Positions 48,575-60,159 are shown, counted from the first letter of the stretch. The stretch: DNA of 64,000 bases from Berberis thunbergii (GCA_003290165.1 QNQO01000801.1:434001-498000); one strand, 5' to 3'. Numbers and translations are program-made. Notes: generated from the letters alone by a model not told the origin.

Positions 48575-49113
48575 GGTAAGTCTCCCCTTCATTTCTAGAT
48601 CTAGGGTTTCTCTCTTGTTGTTGCTTCTCTTCTTCTTCTTCACCTTCTTTCTGTGTTTGTTGTTGTTGTTGGTGTTTGGGGTTTGCTAGTTAGGGTTCGG
48701 ATTTAGGGGGGCGTCTTTTTATTTGCCTCAAAATCATCTTATTTGCAACGTCTCAGTAGAAGCTTTGCTTGAAACCCCATTGATTTGATTTGGAGGTGTT
48801 TCTGCTTCTTGTCTGGGGTTTCAATTGCGGCAAGGCCAGTTTTTGTTTTTTGGGTAGAAATGTTGATTATTTAAAGTTTGATGAAAACTTTTGAAACCCC
48901 ATTTCATTGTTGGGAAAACCCTTTTAGTTCATATTAACTATGAAAAGGAAAATCCCATTTTGAAGTGTTTTGGGATTTTCTTCAATTATGATATGTGGAT
49001 ATATGGTTGATGTTAACTATGAAATGGGTTGCTTATAAATCTTTCTATTCCATACTGATGGAAAGAGTTTCGATTCTATACTACGGAAATGCCATGAAAA
49101 AAAAAAGAAAAAA

Positions 49114-50095
49114 TTATAGGAATTGATCAAATGCAATGTCAAAACATTATTAGATACCTCAACAACTTGATTAGGTTATGAATCTGTTTTTGCAGCCGCC
49201 TGATATTTCTTTACTTGCATTAATGCTTTCAGAAATTTGATTCATGATGCCAAGCATTCTATAGTATGTACTTGAATTTTCAAGACTAGAGGGCTGTGTT
49301 TAGTTGCATTGGAAATTTTCATGGACAGTTCTTAAATGCAATGCATAATTCTATGAAGAAGCCATTGACACTTTATAAACATGGCTCATGATCATATCTT
49401 CATTTCTTGTGCCCATGATCCATTTTTGAAAAATGACTATGGCTTCCCTATAGCCTCACTAATCTTATTCTCAAGCTCCATTATAAGGAGGTCATTGTCA
49501 CCATAAAGACAAAAAGCATCCTGTACCTGTGTAAAAACAACCGAGAGTTTTGTTTGGAACTTATGTGCTGATAATGTCCCTTGGTAATATTAGTGAAACA
49601 GTGCTTCCTTAAAATTACTCTGTAAACATCACTCCCTGTTGATGTTGGCAGAATAAATAGGCGTTTTTAATCCACGAGTTCATGCAAGTTGTGTTCCTCT
49701 TCTAGTATAGTATGTACTTGAAATGCCAATGTAGTGGTGTTTCAAGAGAGAGGAGGAAGAGAAGAATAGGGGAGACTGTTTAATAATGTGAACTACTGGA
49801 AAGAGTAGAGTGGTTTACACTTATATACTTAAATTGTAAAATCATTGATGTTGAGTGTAGACTGTTTAATAATACTCAATGATCAGACTAGTTTTCAAAA
49901 TTTGAAGTTGGTGCCATGAAATGTGATATGTTTACTGAAATGTGATATACTTATAGGAATTGATCAAATGCAATGTCAAAACATTATTAGATACCTCAAC
50001 AACTTGATTAGGTTATGAATCTGTTTTTGTAGCCGCCTGATATTTCTTTACTTGCATTAATGCTTTCAGAAATTTGATTCATGATGCCAAGCATT
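49114..50095. repeat. 145-bp direct duplication, two copies
   Basis: 49114-49258 and 49951-50095 start TTATAGGAATTGATCAAATG and end GCCAAGCATT with a single mismatch (GCAGCC versus GTAGCC). The second copy is joined directly to the inner edge of the inverted-repeat arm that ends at 49951. A 17-bp word, TATAGTATGTACTTGAA, also recurs at 49260 and 49706. Confidence 0.92.
49718..49951 (+). repeat. Left arm of 234-bp inverted repeat
   Basis: Base-by-base comparison with the complement of 53593-53826 shows 233 of 234 positions identical (C versus T at the tenth base). The outer end starts TTGAAATG. The inner end is GTGATATACT. There is no coding. Confidence 0.95.
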
Positions 50096-51520
50096 TGACA
50101 GGAAAGCACTTCTCCACTTCTGTAATAAGACGGGACTTGACAAACTCATCCTGTTTATTCATTTGTCATGTTATCTGCCAAAGTTTGAGTGGTGGAGTTC
50201 ATTGGGTGTCTCTGGATTGGGAGTGGGTGAGGTGGGTTTTCTATGAGATGGTCAAAGTTTGCAATTTTGTTAGGGTTTTTTGTTGATATGATCTGTTGTA
50301 GTGTAAAAGAGTTGAAACTGAAATCTGGGTTTGGTTTAGAAGGTCGAATTGTGTGTGGATTTTTTGGAATTTTGGTCTGATTTGGTTGGTGGGGTTGGCT
50401 TTTTCTTTGTTGGGTTGGATTGATTGATTGTTGAGATTATGTGGAAAGTGTGTTTATGTGATTGAATTTGGCCATTTTGAGTCCAATCGGTCATGTTTTA
50501 ATGAAATATTTAGTGGTGATTCATTGTGTTTTTTTTCTCTGTCTGATTGCCTTCTGTGTTGCCGAGTCTTGATTTTTATTTTTGTGAGGTCAAATAGTGA
50601 TGAGACTGTGTGGTGCTTGATGATGTATACAATGTTTGAGTAGTAGCTTGTTTTGGCTAGAAAATAGGAGGGTGCTTTTTATTGCTATGCTACTTATTGC
50701 CCATTCCTATAGTTGTTTCTACCCTATGACTTCATTTACTTCTGCTCGGCAAAGATACATGTTCAGAAGTATGTTTCTACATGATGTTTTTAATTGCAGA
50801 TTACATATGGAGCTCCACTTTATCGGCTATCTTTGTTGAGAGATCCATGCTTGTGGACAGTAAAACTTCATGTAATAGGTTAGTCGTGTTAAACATATAT
50901 TCAGATTGTTATGACCTTCCTAATTTTTTCATGTTTTATTACCTGGCACTATTAGCCTATTTGCGATCTCTTCCTTATAATGCTTTTGCTCGAATAAGGT
51001 TATCTCTTTCATTGATAATTTTGTGCCAAATGATTATTTGCTTGTTTGCTTGCATTTTGATTCTTTGGTTGATCGGGAATATTTGAGAAATGTAGCAAGT
51101 AATATGAATTCTGAAAGACACCTCAAGTTCAGAATCGCAGGAATATTGAAATTACTCTTAAATGGCTGAGTGTTTTCAATTCTATCAGACAAAACCTTTA
51201 CTGAAAGGACCACAAAACAACGAATATGGGAGTTGAACAATCCCGTGCCATTGGATGACAATGGTAGCTCAGTTGACTCGGCTCTCGATAGAAACCCTGA
51301 AGTTCATTACATCTATGTGTGTACAAAGGTTTGATTCTATCCAACACACAAACAGTAGAAGATCAGCAATTTGTTGTTATATTCTCTTTATGGCAAGTAC
51401 TAAGTGAAGTTTGTATCATACTTTTCTTCAGGATGAGTCTCTCAGACCTGTATCAAAGGGTCAAGCAAATTCCTGAGCTAGGGGAGAAAGGTCCTGAATT
51501 TTGTTTTTCTGTTTCGTGAA
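50096..51520 (+). other. Exon-like pieces of an unknown gene
   Basis: Three segments have splice-like borders. The first is 50800-50878, between TTGCAG and GTTAGT, reading ITYGAPLYRLSLLRDPCLW. The second is about 51190-51328, reading RIWELNNPVPLDDNGSSVDS and ending VCTK at a GT. The third is 51432-51476, after TTCTTCAG, reading DESLRPVSKGQANS and a stop. The last two join in phase. I do not recognise the protein. They lie inside the inverted repeat and on the strand opposite to the RBCS-GRAS chimera. Confidence 0.35.
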
Positions 51521-52448
51521 GTCATGTCGTTGAAATCAATCAGAACGATGAACAATTACACCATCATTTATTGTCAGTTCAATCAGCACAGCAGGGCTCT
51601 TTTCCAGAATTTATAATGTTGTAACTTTGGCATGTACTTGTAGACTCCTAGTCAATTCTGAACTTTTAAATTGTTGTAACTTGGTATTCAATTGTTTTCG
51701 TATACCCCATTCGCAATGACGGGAAACCAATTTGTCGAATCTTTAATAAGATAATTGTTCTCTCCAGGCTCTAGGTTTTTTAAGGGAAACCAAGTGGTTC
51801 TTTTTTTTTCATTCACTACAGACTCCAGGAACTCAAGCAAACACAAAATATATTATGAAACAGAGTGGCCTGCAGGCCATTTACTCCTGGTTATGGTTGA
51901 AAGAATGACAGGTTCACATAATAAACTCGATCAGTACATCCATAAGACAAGAATTCAAGTGACAAAACGATGAAACTTTTTTTTTACTCAGTGGAAACAA
52001 AAGCGTTTCAAAATTTATTTTACAACTCAGTGGAAACAAAGGTATTTCCAACTAAATATCTCTCAACACAGGGATTGGCTTTCAAGCGAGAAGCAACACT
52101 TACACTTACACTCAAGATTACAATCGAACACCACTTAATAAACAAACTAGAATGCATTTCTGTACACACAATACAAGAATATTTACAACTGCAGGCTGCA
52201 GGTTCTAATGTTGGCTTCTCGCTCTGCAAAGCAACAAAAATGTTTACAGGTGATCAGTAATCCCTGCAATTACCACAGAAGCTAACTACAAACCTTTGGG
52301 GACTTGAACAAATAGAAATTGAAGGAAAGACTATAGTTGTAGACACACCTCATACTCATCGTAAACTATAGTTATTAAGGTGCATAGAACAAACTAGAAT
52401 TAAGAGGAAGGACTTTGTGAAGGATTGTTATAGACAAAGCTCTTTCCC
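51521..52448. other. No recognised feature
   Basis: AT-rich sequence with an imperfect local repeat (CTCAGTGGAAACAAA at about 51990 and 52025). It is possibly the 3' flank of the GRAS fragment, which ends at 52449. Confidence 0.4.
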
Positions 52449-53190
52449 TATTGAAATTTCCAAGCAGAAACAGAATGAATTGGAGTTCCTTTCCACCCAA
52501 CAGTGAGGCATTCCCCATTCATGTCAAGAGTGCAATGACTCCCAATGCTAAACTGCTTGAGAATCAGATCAGCTTGAAACAAGGATGTCTTGCTTAATTT
52601 TGTTTCAACCATCCCAAATCGCGCAAAGAACAATCTCCAGACATTCAGCCCCACACACCCGGGTCGTCCTCTCCTCTCCTTCCGTTGCAACAATGTTAAT
52701 GATACTCGTACCAAAGTTTGCTTCTAAAGCGTCCATTATAACCTCATTGCTAAACCTCAGCAAAGCGGTGATCAAAGAAGGATGAGTTATAGTTACCTGC
52801 CATTTCAGTGACAACCATTACACAAGGTTTGAGCCTACTGATTGCTGCCAGTAGAGCTTCTAAGCGATCAGGCCATGGTAATAATATTCGTAGTAGCACA
52901 GGAGAATGAACCACTACTGCTTCGTCAGCTTCTAACATAAATAAATCTTCCTTGAATTCTTTCATGTCTGATAAAACAATCATTGTGAACGAAAAGTTTA
53001 GCTTCATTGCATCAGCAAAGCTCAACAACCTCTGACCAGTGGCCTCCATATTAGCTGGTTGTTCGCTTTTGCCCACAGCAGTTATTTTCAAAAACTCCAC
53101 CGGGTTTTCATATCGGGATGCAAGAGCTTGGATCAAAATTGTCCAGTGCATTCCAGTCCTGACTCCAAGATCGATCACGTGCACCTTAAC
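52449..53190 (-). pseudogene. GRAS-family transcription regulator fragment
   Basis: GRAS proteins are plant nuclear regulators. On the minus strand the region reads VKVHVIDLGVRTGMHWTILI (VHIID motif), then ADEAVVVHSPVLL and CVMVVTEMAGNYNSSFFDHR (PFYRE region, usually E.NHNS.FF..RF). After one frameshift come INIVATEGEERTTR; after a second, VWRLFFARFGMVETKLSKTS and the SAW end DMNGECLTVGWKGTPIHSVS then AWKFQ and a TAG at 52451-52449. The first leucine-rich half is missing and about 20 residues between HRFAEV and NEVIMDALEA are lost. At least two frameshifts make it non-functional. It continues in frame from a RuBisCO small-subunit fragment upstream. Confidence 0.88.
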
Positions 53191-53533
53191 ATAGGATTGT
53201 TGCACTTGGGGTATGTCTTCTTGCACTTGCGAATTTCTTTCAGAATCTGCACAGGATTGTTGCACCCTAACATAGGCAGCTTCCAGTGTCCAATATCTTC
53301 CATCATAGTACCCTGGCATCTGGTTCTATGCACATGTCCAACCTGCCGTGAAAATTCATACAAAGGTGTGAATGAGTTTGCTTATTCCAACAAATCTTTA
53401 TATACTTCCATGAGCAAATGATCATACCTCATCAAGTTCAAGACAGGGATTCCATCCTTTAGAAAGCATGTAATCTATATTATTGGCAATCAAATCCTCG
53501 GAGAGTGGTGGCAAGTATCTCATCAGGTAGTAT
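53181..53533 (-). pseudogene. RuBisCO small subunit fragment, intron retained
   Basis: Exon 53533-53428 encodes RYLPPLSEDLIANNIDYMLS then KGWNPCLELDE, the N-terminal part of the mature small subunit. An 85-bp GT-AG intron (53427-53343) follows at a conserved RBCS position. Exon 53342 onwards encodes GHVHRTR, then PGYYDGRYWT and, after a 1-base frameshift, WKLPMLGCNNPVQILKEIRK and CKKTYPKC. The transit peptide and the last third of the protein are absent. At about 53190 the sequence switches to a GRAS gene without a stop in one frame (53319-52750). Retention of the intron shows DNA-level copying. It is not a working small subunit gene. Confidence 0.88.
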
Positions 53534-53592
53534 CTGCCAAAACATATGAAAACATATTAAAACTTGACAACAAGCATCTCTGAAAGCCTACC

Positions 53593-53826
53593 AGTATATC
53601 ACATTTCAGTAAACATATCACATTTCATGGCACCAACTTCAAATTTTGAAAACTAGTCTGATCATTGAGTATTATTAAACAGTCTACACTCAACATCAAT
53701 GATTTTACAATTTAAGTATATAAGTGTAAACCACTCTACTCTTTCCAGTAGTTCACATTATTAAACAGTCTCCCCTATTCTTCTCTTCCTCCTCTCTCTT
53801 GAAACACCACTACATTGACATTTCAA
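53593..53826 (-). repeat. Right arm of 234-bp inverted repeat
   Basis: Complement of 49718-49951 with one mismatch. Its outer end (53826) abuts directly on the first base of a CACTA terminus (53827). Its inner end lies 60 bp upstream (in the minus sense) of the RBCS exon at 53533. Confidence 0.95.
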
Positions 53827-54511
53827 CACTACAAGAAAAAGTATCATCAATAGCGTTTCAAAACCGCTATGGTATCCTACTATAGCGGTTTAGTAACCGC
53901 TATGACAGCCAAAGCTATAAAAGAAACACGGCCTATCATAGCGTTTTTAAACCGCTATCGTAGGTAGACTCTTTATAGCAGTTAAAAAACGCTATCGTAG
54001 ACAATACATAGCGGTTATCAAACGCTATCGAAGACTGCAAAAACAGCTATGGAATACTCTACTATAGCGTTTGAAAACTGCTATAGTAAACTATGCATAG
54101 CAGTGAAAAAACGCTATTGAAGACTAAAAACCGCTATTGAATACTCTACTATAGCGTTTTAAAACCGCTATGGTAGACTATACATAGCAGTTTAAAAATG
54201 CTATGGCAGCCTATAAACTTGCTATTGAATAGTCTACTATGGCGTTTTAAAACTGCTATGGTAGACTATACATAGCAGTTAAAAAAACGCTATGGCAGTC
54301 TATAAACCTGCTATGGAATAGCCTACTATGGCGTTTGAAAACCGCTATTTATAGTCTACCATAGCGTTTTGAAACTGCTATAAAACGTTCTTATATACTA
54401 TACCATAGCGGTTTTGAAATGCTACAGTATGTTTATATCCTTAAAAAATGATATTGTAAACTAATATTATAGCGTTTTGAAAAGCTATTAATCAACATTT
54501 TTCTTGTAGTA
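53827..54511. mobile_element. 685-bp CACTA MITE with palindromic array (copy B)
   Basis: Starts CACTACAAGAAAAA (53827-53840) and ends TTTTTCTTGTAGTA (54498-54511), so 13 of 14 terminal bases match. The interior is about 20 palindromic units of the form ATAGCGTTTTAAAACCGCTAT. The first 350 bp match the complement of 5740-6100 almost perfectly. No 3-bp duplication is clear (CAA and GAG flank it). Either it is a complete non-autonomous element, or 53827 is the 3' terminus of the larger CACTA element whose Tnp1-like gene lies at 61.8-64 kb. Confidence 0.8.
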
Positions 54512-54789
54512 GAGCGAGTTCACCGTAATCTGGAAACTTGAAAAGGAAAGTAGATCAAGACACAAGATTATGGAATACATTTTATTGACAACAAATTTGA
54601 ATAATAGCTTGAAAATGTACCAATACAAAACCATTCATGGTGCACAATAATATTCTCTCGAAAACAGGAAGGAGAGACTAACTACTGCAGAATATTCTCA
54701 AACACAACACTTGCCTACTCCTGGATTTCAGTTAGATGCTTCTAAAGTGAATCAACATAATCAACAAATTGATTTGCACCATGAATGAC

Positions 54790-55640
54790 AGGTGTGTTTG
54801 ATACATCAGCAGTAATGAATCAACAAATTGATTTGCACCTGGATTTCACTTTTGTTGTTGTCCTCCTCTTCCTCAGCTAGGATGTGAGTCAAGTGTGTTT
54901 GCCCACCCCTGACTCCTCCTAGAGAACCATCTGAATTCAGCTTGTGCCACCCTATTGAAGGCTTCCTCCAACTGCACTTGATAGGAGCCTGTATGCTGTT
55001 TAGTGCCGGGTTCCATCTTCCAAATAGCTGCATTATCTTCAATGACAAGATTTTCAATGCTAAATTTCAGCCTGATATCTTAGTAGATTCATTTTACCAG
55101 TTCAAAATCTGTACAATATTGCTGAGCATATAGCCTATTGCTCCTTTCAGACCATAGGCAATAAACTGTCGCATTGTGCGTGACCTTTTTAATCTGAGAA
55201 GTGCTGCTATTCCCACTGAAATGCTGATCACACCACTGCAACTCCTCTTCCCAGCCTGTAATTTGTCTCGAATAGCACAAGACCTACAACATCTTGCTCC
55301 ATACATACTTTGAATAATTGCATTCAAAGAATATATGCCTATCAGTCTCACTTACCAGATTACACAGTGGACAAATGTCTTGCTGAGCAATTCACCATTT
55401 CTTCAGGTTACTCAATGTTTTCAATGCCCCATGCACTAGAAGCCAAGTTATAAAGCCGTGTCGGGGTTTGCTGCCCTTGTACCAAATCAATGCAGCCCAT
55501 TCTACTTTCCTGCTTCTCTTTCTTATACCTTTGTAAGTTGCTTTCAGCTGGAAGTGGCCATCATTTCCAGCACCACACTATAACATCCTGTCTACTATCA
55601 TCAATTTCTACATCTTCCAAGTTGCTGGCTATTATTCAGT
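54790..55640 (-). mobile_element. LINE relic: RVT zinc-binding and RNase H start
   Basis: On the minus strand, 55540-55400 reads RKVEWAALIWYKGSKPRHGF then ITWLLVHGALKT; 55385-55100 reads CPLCNLVSETDRHIFFECNY, SKYVWSKML, then CYSRQITGWEEELQWC. This is the zf-RVT domain (W...IW..... PRH.FI.WL, CPLC....E...H.FF.C.Y...VW). At 54990-54900 WRKPSIGWHKLNSDGSLGG is the start of the RNase H-like domain (P..GW.KLN.DGS). It has several stops. A duplicated GAGTGTAGGAAACACAATA word lies at its upstream edge. Confidence 0.78.
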
Positions 55641-56456
55641 TATTGTGTTTCCTACACTCTGCGGGTATATGCCATGCATTATGACTTATTGTGTTTCCTA
55701 CACTCACAGCTGTTCCAGGGTCTGTCACGACCCAGCAAATTCATCCAGAGCCGCACAGGAAAACAGGAGCCATGGTGAGGACAGATGCACCTATTTATAA
55801 GTCGGCCTCTATGCATCCTCGAGATGTCATAGCAGGAGTACCTGGTGAAATTACGTATGAAGCTGATTGATAACCCATGAAGATATTGAATTTCAACAAG
55901 CAAACACTGACAGAATCTTATACATACCTATCCTCACACCCCCTGTACATATAGCTCCATTATCACCAAATATAGCACTTTTATTAAGTGTAATGTGGCA
56001 AATCTGACATACCTTCTCATAGTTCTGACCTGAAAAATAAAAATAAATGCATAAGCAAATAAGAATTTATATATTATATGGACCTATAAGAATTTTGTAT
56101 AATGTATCATGTTATAAATTTAGCTAATCATTAATTTAGCACGTTATACTTGAGTCGAGATCGGACAAAAATAGTGTTTAACCTAGGTTATTAGTTTATC
56201 GGGTATTAAATTATCGAGGTTTTACTGTATTAATCAATAGAATTTTTTTTTTTTAAAAGAACCTAATTCAATTTTCAATTACGAAGGAGTCTACAATCTA
56301 ACAAAACATTTCTATGCAACACTTGAAATGTTCTAAACACAACTGCATATAACATTTCCGCCCGACAAAAATGGAAATCATTTATCATGCCATGATCATG
56401 AATCTATTTCACACAATTGGGAAGAAGAGAGGGAAGGGGAAAATATCAAACAAAAC
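55641..56456. other. No recognised gene
   Basis: A 74-codon minus frame (55903-55679) has no match I can name. AT-rich DNA follows. Confidence 0.35.
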
Positions 56457-59206
56457 CTGCTCATTTGCCAATGGAGGAAGGCCACCAACATTAACTCTAC
56501 GTGCATGTCTTGTAGCCTGTTATGGATTGAAACACACCAACTTTAATGGATGCTAAGAATCCTCATCCAGCTTTATTGTAGGTGAGTTGAGTAACTAGAT
56601 GCGCTTAAATGGATGCAAAAACAGAAAGTCAAGCCCGTTAAACCTATATATGGAGTGAACATGAGCTGTTAAACATTTCATCATGACATTTGTAAATACA
56701 AGGTAACGAATTGGATAAATAAATTAGCTTGGAAGTTCTCTTTATCAGAACCAATTGTATAACTTGTGCTATTGAAATATGATGATAAGTGAAATTGGCA
56801 CATATACCTATTTTGACAGAGGTAGCTTCTAAAATGACTATAGGCAGAGAAAATTAGTTGTGAATTCTAGAAAACATACCCAGTCATGGCAAGCAACAAA
56901 AAAATGATCTGTTCCACTGGTTCGATTCCAGAAAGAGTACTTTGCAGCAATCGTGTTTGTGTAGTTCTTCAAATACAGTGCTAGATTTGTCCGGTTGTGT
57001 GAGTTACGCACATACAAGGAATACTCCAACATTCTTGTACTGAAAGGCATGTAAAAAAGGTGAGCCTTTCTTGGGTCTTTTACAACAAACTTCTGATTTC
57101 CCTCCATTAGTTTCATGAACCACCCCTCAGAGGCATAGATTCCTTTGAGTTCTGCATTATGGAAAATGGGTTTTTCTCCTTCTTCATAAACGTAGACTGA
57201 GTATGCGTTCCATTAGCTCATAGCTCCTGTCAGTGTTATCATATGACAAGAATTAGAATGAAATCTTTTGCAATTTTACACTCTGATGCCGAAAAAAGAA
57301 TTCACTGTATGATCACAGTTCACATTGTTTCCATTTCTTTTAAATGGGTAGCAAACAATGAAGCCTACCATTGCAGTGTAATTTGACTCTAGATTATGCA
57401 CTTTAAAGCACATACCTTTTAAACATAGAAACATTTCGGAAGAGCGGAGCATATAGTTCTCGGTCATTCCTTATAACCGGAGCATTCAAGATCTGTAATT
57501 TTGCAGATAAAAGTTCCCAGTCGCGTACAGAAGGCCACTGTGGTTTCTATAACTCAACAGTAAAGAACTTGAATTAAGTGTGTGCCTTCAATTCCTTCAA
57601 CAATAATACAAATAACTATCAAGAAATTTGTTTTCTTTACCAGAAGATGATAAGAGCCTCTCCTTCGGATCAGCAATCTGTTCATCTCAGATATCGACAT
57701 TACTGATTTTGGTGGCATATTACATCTATACTTCTTGATTACATCTATAACTCAACAGTAGAACAGGTTCATCGTTTTTGGATTGTGTACCCTTTCCATC
57801 CATTGAAGATAAGACTACCTCGGGTTTTATACCTCTTTCTGTCGAAGATTCAAATTTTGGAGCTTCAACATTCTCCTTCAAGAAATTATTTTCCAGCTTC
57901 ACAACTTTCTCGGCTGGCAATTCACCATCATCTGGGCTTCTACTCTGCTGTCACAAATGAGACCAAAATAAGAAAATCAAACATCATCATTGTTATTATA
58001 AAATTTGCCCCTCTATCCAGGGTCTTCAAATACTAGGTGTATATTAAAGCAGATGTTCAAGGTCAATCAACCATGAAATGGACAAGCTGCATACCCTCTC
58101 CATCATCACAGCAGTCCATATACCGACCAGGAACAGGAAAAGCAAAGGACAATCCCTTGAAAAAACAAAAATAAAACCATCTAGAGTAAGAAAAACATAA
58201 CGAGGAAAAGGGTAAATGTAGAAAAATATTTTAGTGCATGATCCATGTTCAGCTAATGTACCGGATAGAATAGAGTGTAAACCCCTCTTTCTTTGTCATA
58301 AATTCCAGGGAATGTTGGCCCAAAAAGTGCATAGACAGCTACAAAAGTAGCTAAGATAGATGGTCCCCTGAATTAAATAAATACAAGAAAAAAATAAAAA
58401 TGTAAATACAAATGATAGGTATATTAGTGCACATAAAGTGAAAAAGCTAACTGAACATAGATACCTGTGTGTTTCCAAATGGAAACATGTTTGTGAACAT
58501 CCCTGACATTGCTTGAGGAGCTCCTGGCAATTGCCCTGCATAATTAGCAAACAACAAAACAAATATATCAAATTTCTGATCTTAAAAATGAATCAACACG
58601 CCAGATAGACCTCACTTAGGTTTTTTTATGCTTGCATACATTTTCTAGATGTCATTCAGAATATAAAGTAAGAAATACAATTCATCCTTGCAGATGCTGA
58701 ATAATATCCGTAAGTGGTAAGTCTACCAAAATGGCACAAGTTGCCGGTTGAAGGTGAACAAGATCCCACGAATCGGTGCCTTGGTTCCTCGTTGAACACA
58801 AAATCTACCGTGGACACGCCCATGGCTAGCACAGTGGGTCATGTAGCCCCAATATTGCCTTCTTACCAAATGATAACAAAAAACAGAAAAAAGCACAACA
58901 CACAACAGCCAACAACACAACAATGGTACTCAGTTTCAGTATAAGAACAACTAAATTAAACAAAAGAACTCTAATAAAAAGAGAACATTAAACTATAACC
59001 TACAAATGTTACAGTTGTTGGCAACTAGGCACATTACTATAAATTACACCCAACGAGGTGAGAGGTATCGTCCAGCCTCTTAAGGGAACAGGGAAGAAAA
59101 AAGAATTACATCAACCACCACAGGAAGTGCAAACATACCTGGAACAGGTGCACCAGGAACAGCGGAAGCACCCGGTGGTGCCATGTCAAAACCACTTGTT
59201 CTTTTG
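56457..59206 (-). pseudogene. U2AF65 splicing-factor gene fragments (three exons)
   Basis: U2AF65 binds the polypyrimidine tract during 3' splice-site recognition. Three exons appear in the right order. 59206-59139 encodes KRTSGFDMAPPGASAVPGAP. 58535-58465 encodes GQLPGAPQAMSGMFTNMFPF then GNTQ. 56516-56457 encodes ATRHARRVNVGGLPPLANEQ, the start of RRM1 with the VYVGGLPP motif altered to VNVGGLPP. The first two join in phase through the split GGG codon. The exon expected between NTQ and ATRHARR is missing. An exostosin-type gene and an unrecognised exon-like piece (58339-58253) stand between the second and third exons. RS domain, the rest of RRM1, RRM2 and UHM are absent. Confidence 0.85.
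56880..58155 (-). pseudogene. Exostosin-type (GT47) glycosyltransferase 5' fragment
   Basis: Plant GT47/exostosin-like proteins are Golgi type II membrane glycosyltransferases. An exon about 58155-58095 encodes LLFLFLVGIWTAVMM, a likely membrane anchor. About 57941-57641 encodes an acidic stem and MPPKSVMSISEMNRLLIRRR. 57546-57416 encodes WELLSAKLQILNAPVIRNDR, then LYAPLFRNVSMFKR. 57226-56880 encodes SYELMERIL, YEEGEKPIFH, GWFMKLMEGNQKF, KDPRKAHLFYMPFSTRMLEY and DHFFVACHDW. A 2-base deletion after MERIL breaks the frame, and a TAA/TAG-rich stretch follows the stem exon. The catalytic C-terminal half is absent, so it is a dead 5' fragment. Confidence 0.85.
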
Positions 59207-59305
59207 CTGTAGAGAATAAAAATCAACCAGTTACAGACAAAAAATAATTAGGTAGGAATGAGTAAATGAAAATGAGATCACGGATTGGAAATTTTATTAA
59301 GTTAC

Positions 59306-59765
59306 CCCTTCGAAAATTACAACAGAAGCTCCATTAAATAATGGACCGTAAGTAACATAGCTATGTCCAGTAATCCAACCACAATCAGCAGTACACCTGA
59401 AAAAAGAATATATTGCAAGCTCCTAATGAATCCGATTGCAGAAAGGGAGTTCTGAAATCTATGCTCAACATTCAGTACATATGGCCAGAATTGGAAATAT
59501 ACCAGTATATATCTGACGGTTTATAGTCAAAGGCATATTTGAATGTAGTTGCAGTGTATACCATGTATCCCCCAGTTGTATGCAGAACACCCTGCATGTA
59601 AGGATGTTAGTATTCAAAAAACAGAAAAGAAACAAAGGAAACTCCAATTTTGTCACCTTAGGTTTTCCTGTGCTTCCACTAGTATACAGCAGTCAGCAGA
59701 AAGAGTGGATCTTCTGCATCAACCCACTCTACTTCACATGTTGTTGGATATTTGGGGACTATATC
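59306..59765 (-). pseudogene. Acetyl-CoA synthetase gene fragment (three exons)
   Basis: Acetyl-CoA synthetase activates acetate with ATP and CoA. The three exons are consecutive and in phase. 59765-59657 encodes DIVPKYPTTCEVEWVDAEDP then LFLL and YTSGSTGKPK, the AMP-binding P-loop-like motif. 59591-59503 encodes [20 protein letters not shown] then [10 protein letters not shown]. 59396-59306 encodes [20 protein letters not shown] then [11 protein letters not shown] 7-bp tandem insertion (ACTGCTG) just before YTSGSTGKPK shifts the frame. Everything before and after in the roughly 650-residue enzyme is missing. Introns are kept with good GT-AG borders. Confidence 0.88.
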
Positions 59766-60159
59766 CTGAAAGACAATCCTTGAGAGTCAAGGAAAGGAAA
59801 TAATGGTTGCCAAGATGTGAAAGCATATTCAACTGATCAATGGTTTTTTTAGTAATCATGGCTGTGAGAAAACAAGGGAATCTTGTGTGATCCTCCATGT
59901 TATCAACACTTTTATCCAATGAAATAAGGGAATGCTCTCTTTTGTTTTCATGTCCAAGTAAAAAACGAAAATGCGAACAGCCATTCATAAAGAAGAAAAG
60001 GATATATACAGACATGTTTTTGTACAATAACAGAAAATGACAAACAATTCCTAGATGGGTGCATGCCACCATATGTTCAAGGCATTGGGTTAGAAACACA
60101 AGACTAGCAATTTCTAAGGACATGCTAACATAAATTGAAATATTTTTTTTTTTTCCAAC

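Noticed and set aside
53181..53533. RuBisCO small subunit as a working gene
   Set aside because: No transit peptide exon, a frameshift after RYWT and loss of the C-terminal third.
53841..54497. Regular palindromic repeats resembling a CRISPR array
   Set aside because: The DNA is plant nuclear, the units are themselves palindromes of variable spacing without unique spacers, and they sit between CACTA terminal motifs. They are transposon subterminal repeats.
56457..59206. U2AF65 as a working gene
   Set aside because: Only three exons, an internal exon missing, foreign gene pieces between exons and no RS domain, RRM2 or UHM anywhere in the window.
59306..59765. Acetyl-CoA synthetase as part of an active gene beginning beyond 60 kb
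   Set aside because: The exons before this part of the enzyme do not occur in the following 4 kb, which hold unrelated fragments and a transposon protein, and a 7-bp insertion breaks the frame.
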